From Acinetobacter larvae (GTDB lineage Bacteria > Pseudomonadota > Gammaproteobacteria > Pseudomonadales > Moraxellaceae): a DNA stretch of 64,000 nt. The position numbers and the translations under genes were made by a program. Shown here one piece after another: positions 62,911-64,000 of this stretch (the stretch's first letter is position 1; every line of letters starts with the position of its first letter). The stretch spans positions 1-64,000 of the forward strand of contig NZ_CP016895.1 of assembly GCF_001704115.1 (NCBI RefSeq), in the 5' to 3' direction. Under the pieces are notes generated by a model, which saw only the letters and a list, made by a program, of their open reading frames with translations, did no database searches and was not told the DNA's origin.

Positions 62911-64000
62911 ATGGCTAAACGTGATTATTATGAGGTTTTGAACATCTCAAAAACCGCTAGTGATGATGAAATTAAAAAAGCCTACCGTAAGTTGGCGATG
63001 AAATATCATCCAGACCGCAATCCAGACAATCCTGAAGCAGAAGAAAAATTTAAAGAAGCAGCTGAAGCTTACGAAGTTCTGTCTGACGCAGAAAAGCGCA
63101 ACATGTACGACCGTATGGGGCATAGTGCATTCGAAGGTGGCATGGGCGGTGGTGGCGGCTTCGGCGGCTTTAGTGCAGAAGATATCTTTAGCCAGTTTGG
63201 TGATATTTTTGGTGGTGCATTTGGCGGCGGTGGTCGCGGCCAGCAACGTCAACGACGCCAAGGTTCTGACCTCCGTTATGTGATGGAACTGACCTTAGAA
63301 GAAGCGGTTCGTGGCGTTAAAAAGACCATCAGTTTTACAGCACCGGCACCATGTGAAAGCTGTGATGGTAAAGGTTCTAAAAATCCTAATGATGTAGAAA
63401 CGTGTAGAACTTGCCATGGCGCAGGTCAAGTCCGTATGCAACAAGGTTTCTTCTCGGTACAACAGACTTGTAGTACCTGTCGTGGTCAAGGGAAGATGAT
63501 TAAAAACCCTTGTAATAGCTGCCATGGTTCTGGTGTGAGTGATCGTCAACAAACACTTGAAGTCACGATTCCTGCGGGCGTAGACAATGGCGATCGCGTG
63601 CGTCTTACGGGCAAAGGCGAGGCTATACGTGGGGGGCAAGCAGGCGATTTATACGTTGAAGTTGTGGTTCGTGAACACGATGTATTCCAACGTGATGGTG
63701 CTGATTTATATATGGATGTACCAGTCAGTATTGCGGATGCTGCCTTGGGTAAAGAGATTGAAATCCCGACCCTTGATGGTCGTGTTAGCCTAAAAATCCC
63801 TGAAGGTACACAAACCGGCAAGTTATTCCGTTTGCGTGGTAAAGGCGTGAAACCAGTACGTGACAGTATGCAAGGTGATTTGCTCTGCCGTATTGTGGTG
63901 GAAACGCCTGTGAACTTAACGGCGAGACAGCGTGAGTTACTGCAAGAACTACAAGATACCCTAGATGGTGATGAACACAAATCAACACCGAAGAAAAAAT
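62911..64000 (+). CDS. dnaJ: Chaperone DnaJ (3' end cut by window)
   Basis: DnaJ stimulates DnaK ATPase and delivers unfolded proteins. The visible 363 codons cover an N-terminal J domain with the HPD motif ([10 protein letters not shown]), a Gly/Phe-rich linker (about residues 76-110), four zinc-finger repeats of the CXXCXGXG type ([32 protein letters not shown]) and the C-terminal substrate domain. The window ends in a Lys-rich stretch, probably a few codons before the stop. dnaK is not adjacent upstream, unlike E. coli. Confidence 0.96.
   Translation, partial: MAKRDYYEVLNISKTASDDEIKKAYRKLAMKYHPDRNPDNPEAEEKFKEAAEAYEVLSDAEKRNMYDRMGHSAFEGGMGGGGGFGGFSAEDIFSQFGDIFGGAFGGGGRGQQRQRRQGSDLRYVMELTLEEAVRGVKKTISFTAPAPCESCDGKGSKNPNDVETCRTCHGAGQVRMQQGFFSVQQTCSTCRGQGKMIKNPCNSCHGSGVSDRQQTLEVTIPAGVDNGDRVRLTGKGEAIRGGQAGDLYVEVVVREHDVFQRDGADLYMDVPVSIADAALGKEIEIPTLDGRVSLKIPEGTQTGKLFRLRGKGVKPVRDSMQGDLLCRIVVETPVNLTARQRELLQELQDTLDGDEHKSTPKKK

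Overview
The window looks like a chromosomal segment of a Gammaproteobacterium of the family Moraxellaceae, most likely Acinetobacter or a close relative. The evidence is the dnaA-dnaN-recF-gyrB order starting at base 1, the 16S and 5S rRNA sequences, the moderately AT-rich coding style, and a mix of Acinetobacter-type genes (separate dnaJ, 609-residue IlvD, AmiE amidase, ErpA, YheS-like ABC-F). No prophage, insertion sequence or CRISPR array is visible. The only clearly exchangeable island is a two-gene type II restriction-modification unit.

Layout. 1-6430: replication initiation and repair genes dnaA, dnaN, recF, gyrB. 6763-7958: a small NTF2-like protein and a DinB-family protein. Between them lies an AT-rich gap with two perfect DnaA boxes and repeated 12-mers that looks like a replication origin. 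8005-12401 (minus): a tight three-gene operon of a PlsC-like acyltransferase, a PAP2/Aur1-like phosphatase and a PEP-synthase/rifampin-phosphotransferase-like enzyme. 12726-15232: ABC-F ATPase YheS and iron-sulfur carrier ErpA. 15286-19889: aliphatic amidase locus with a divergent LuxR-type regulator, amiE, amiB and a MetX-like alpha/beta hydrolase. 20104-25406: anmK, tyrS and a tandem AAA+ ATPase. 25593-31343: a complete rRNA operon (16S, tRNA-Ile, tRNA-Ala, 23S, 5S) with promoters and terminator.

31413-41743: an unknown membrane protein, a lytic transglycosylase lipoprotein, a SWIM/SNF2 helicase, the restriction-modification pair, an AI-2E family permease, an outer-membrane beta-barrel protein and a DUF1287 protein. 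42135-48527: the NSS transporter with its MetS-type 37-residue subunit, fmt-rsmB (with a near-consensus parS site inside rsmB) and ilvD. 48637-54940: a TonB-dependent siderophore receptor with a Fur-box-like site, a thioredoxin-fold-like protein with a PchB-like chorismate mutase/isochorismate lyase, and an MFS efflux pump divergent from an AraC regulator. 55184-64000: TauE/SafE permease, LysR regulator, uracil/xanthine-family permease, ppc, a small membrane protein, and dnaJ running off the window end.

The gene content is mostly housekeeping. The most unusual signals lie between genes: the origin-like region at 7108-7424, the parS-like site in rsmB, short tandem duplications that repeatedly straddle or follow stop codons, paired perfect palindromes before the rRNA operon, and a cluster of palindromic GTTATAAC-type repeats upstream of ppc. 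All function calls come from reading motifs and recalling families; no database search was run.
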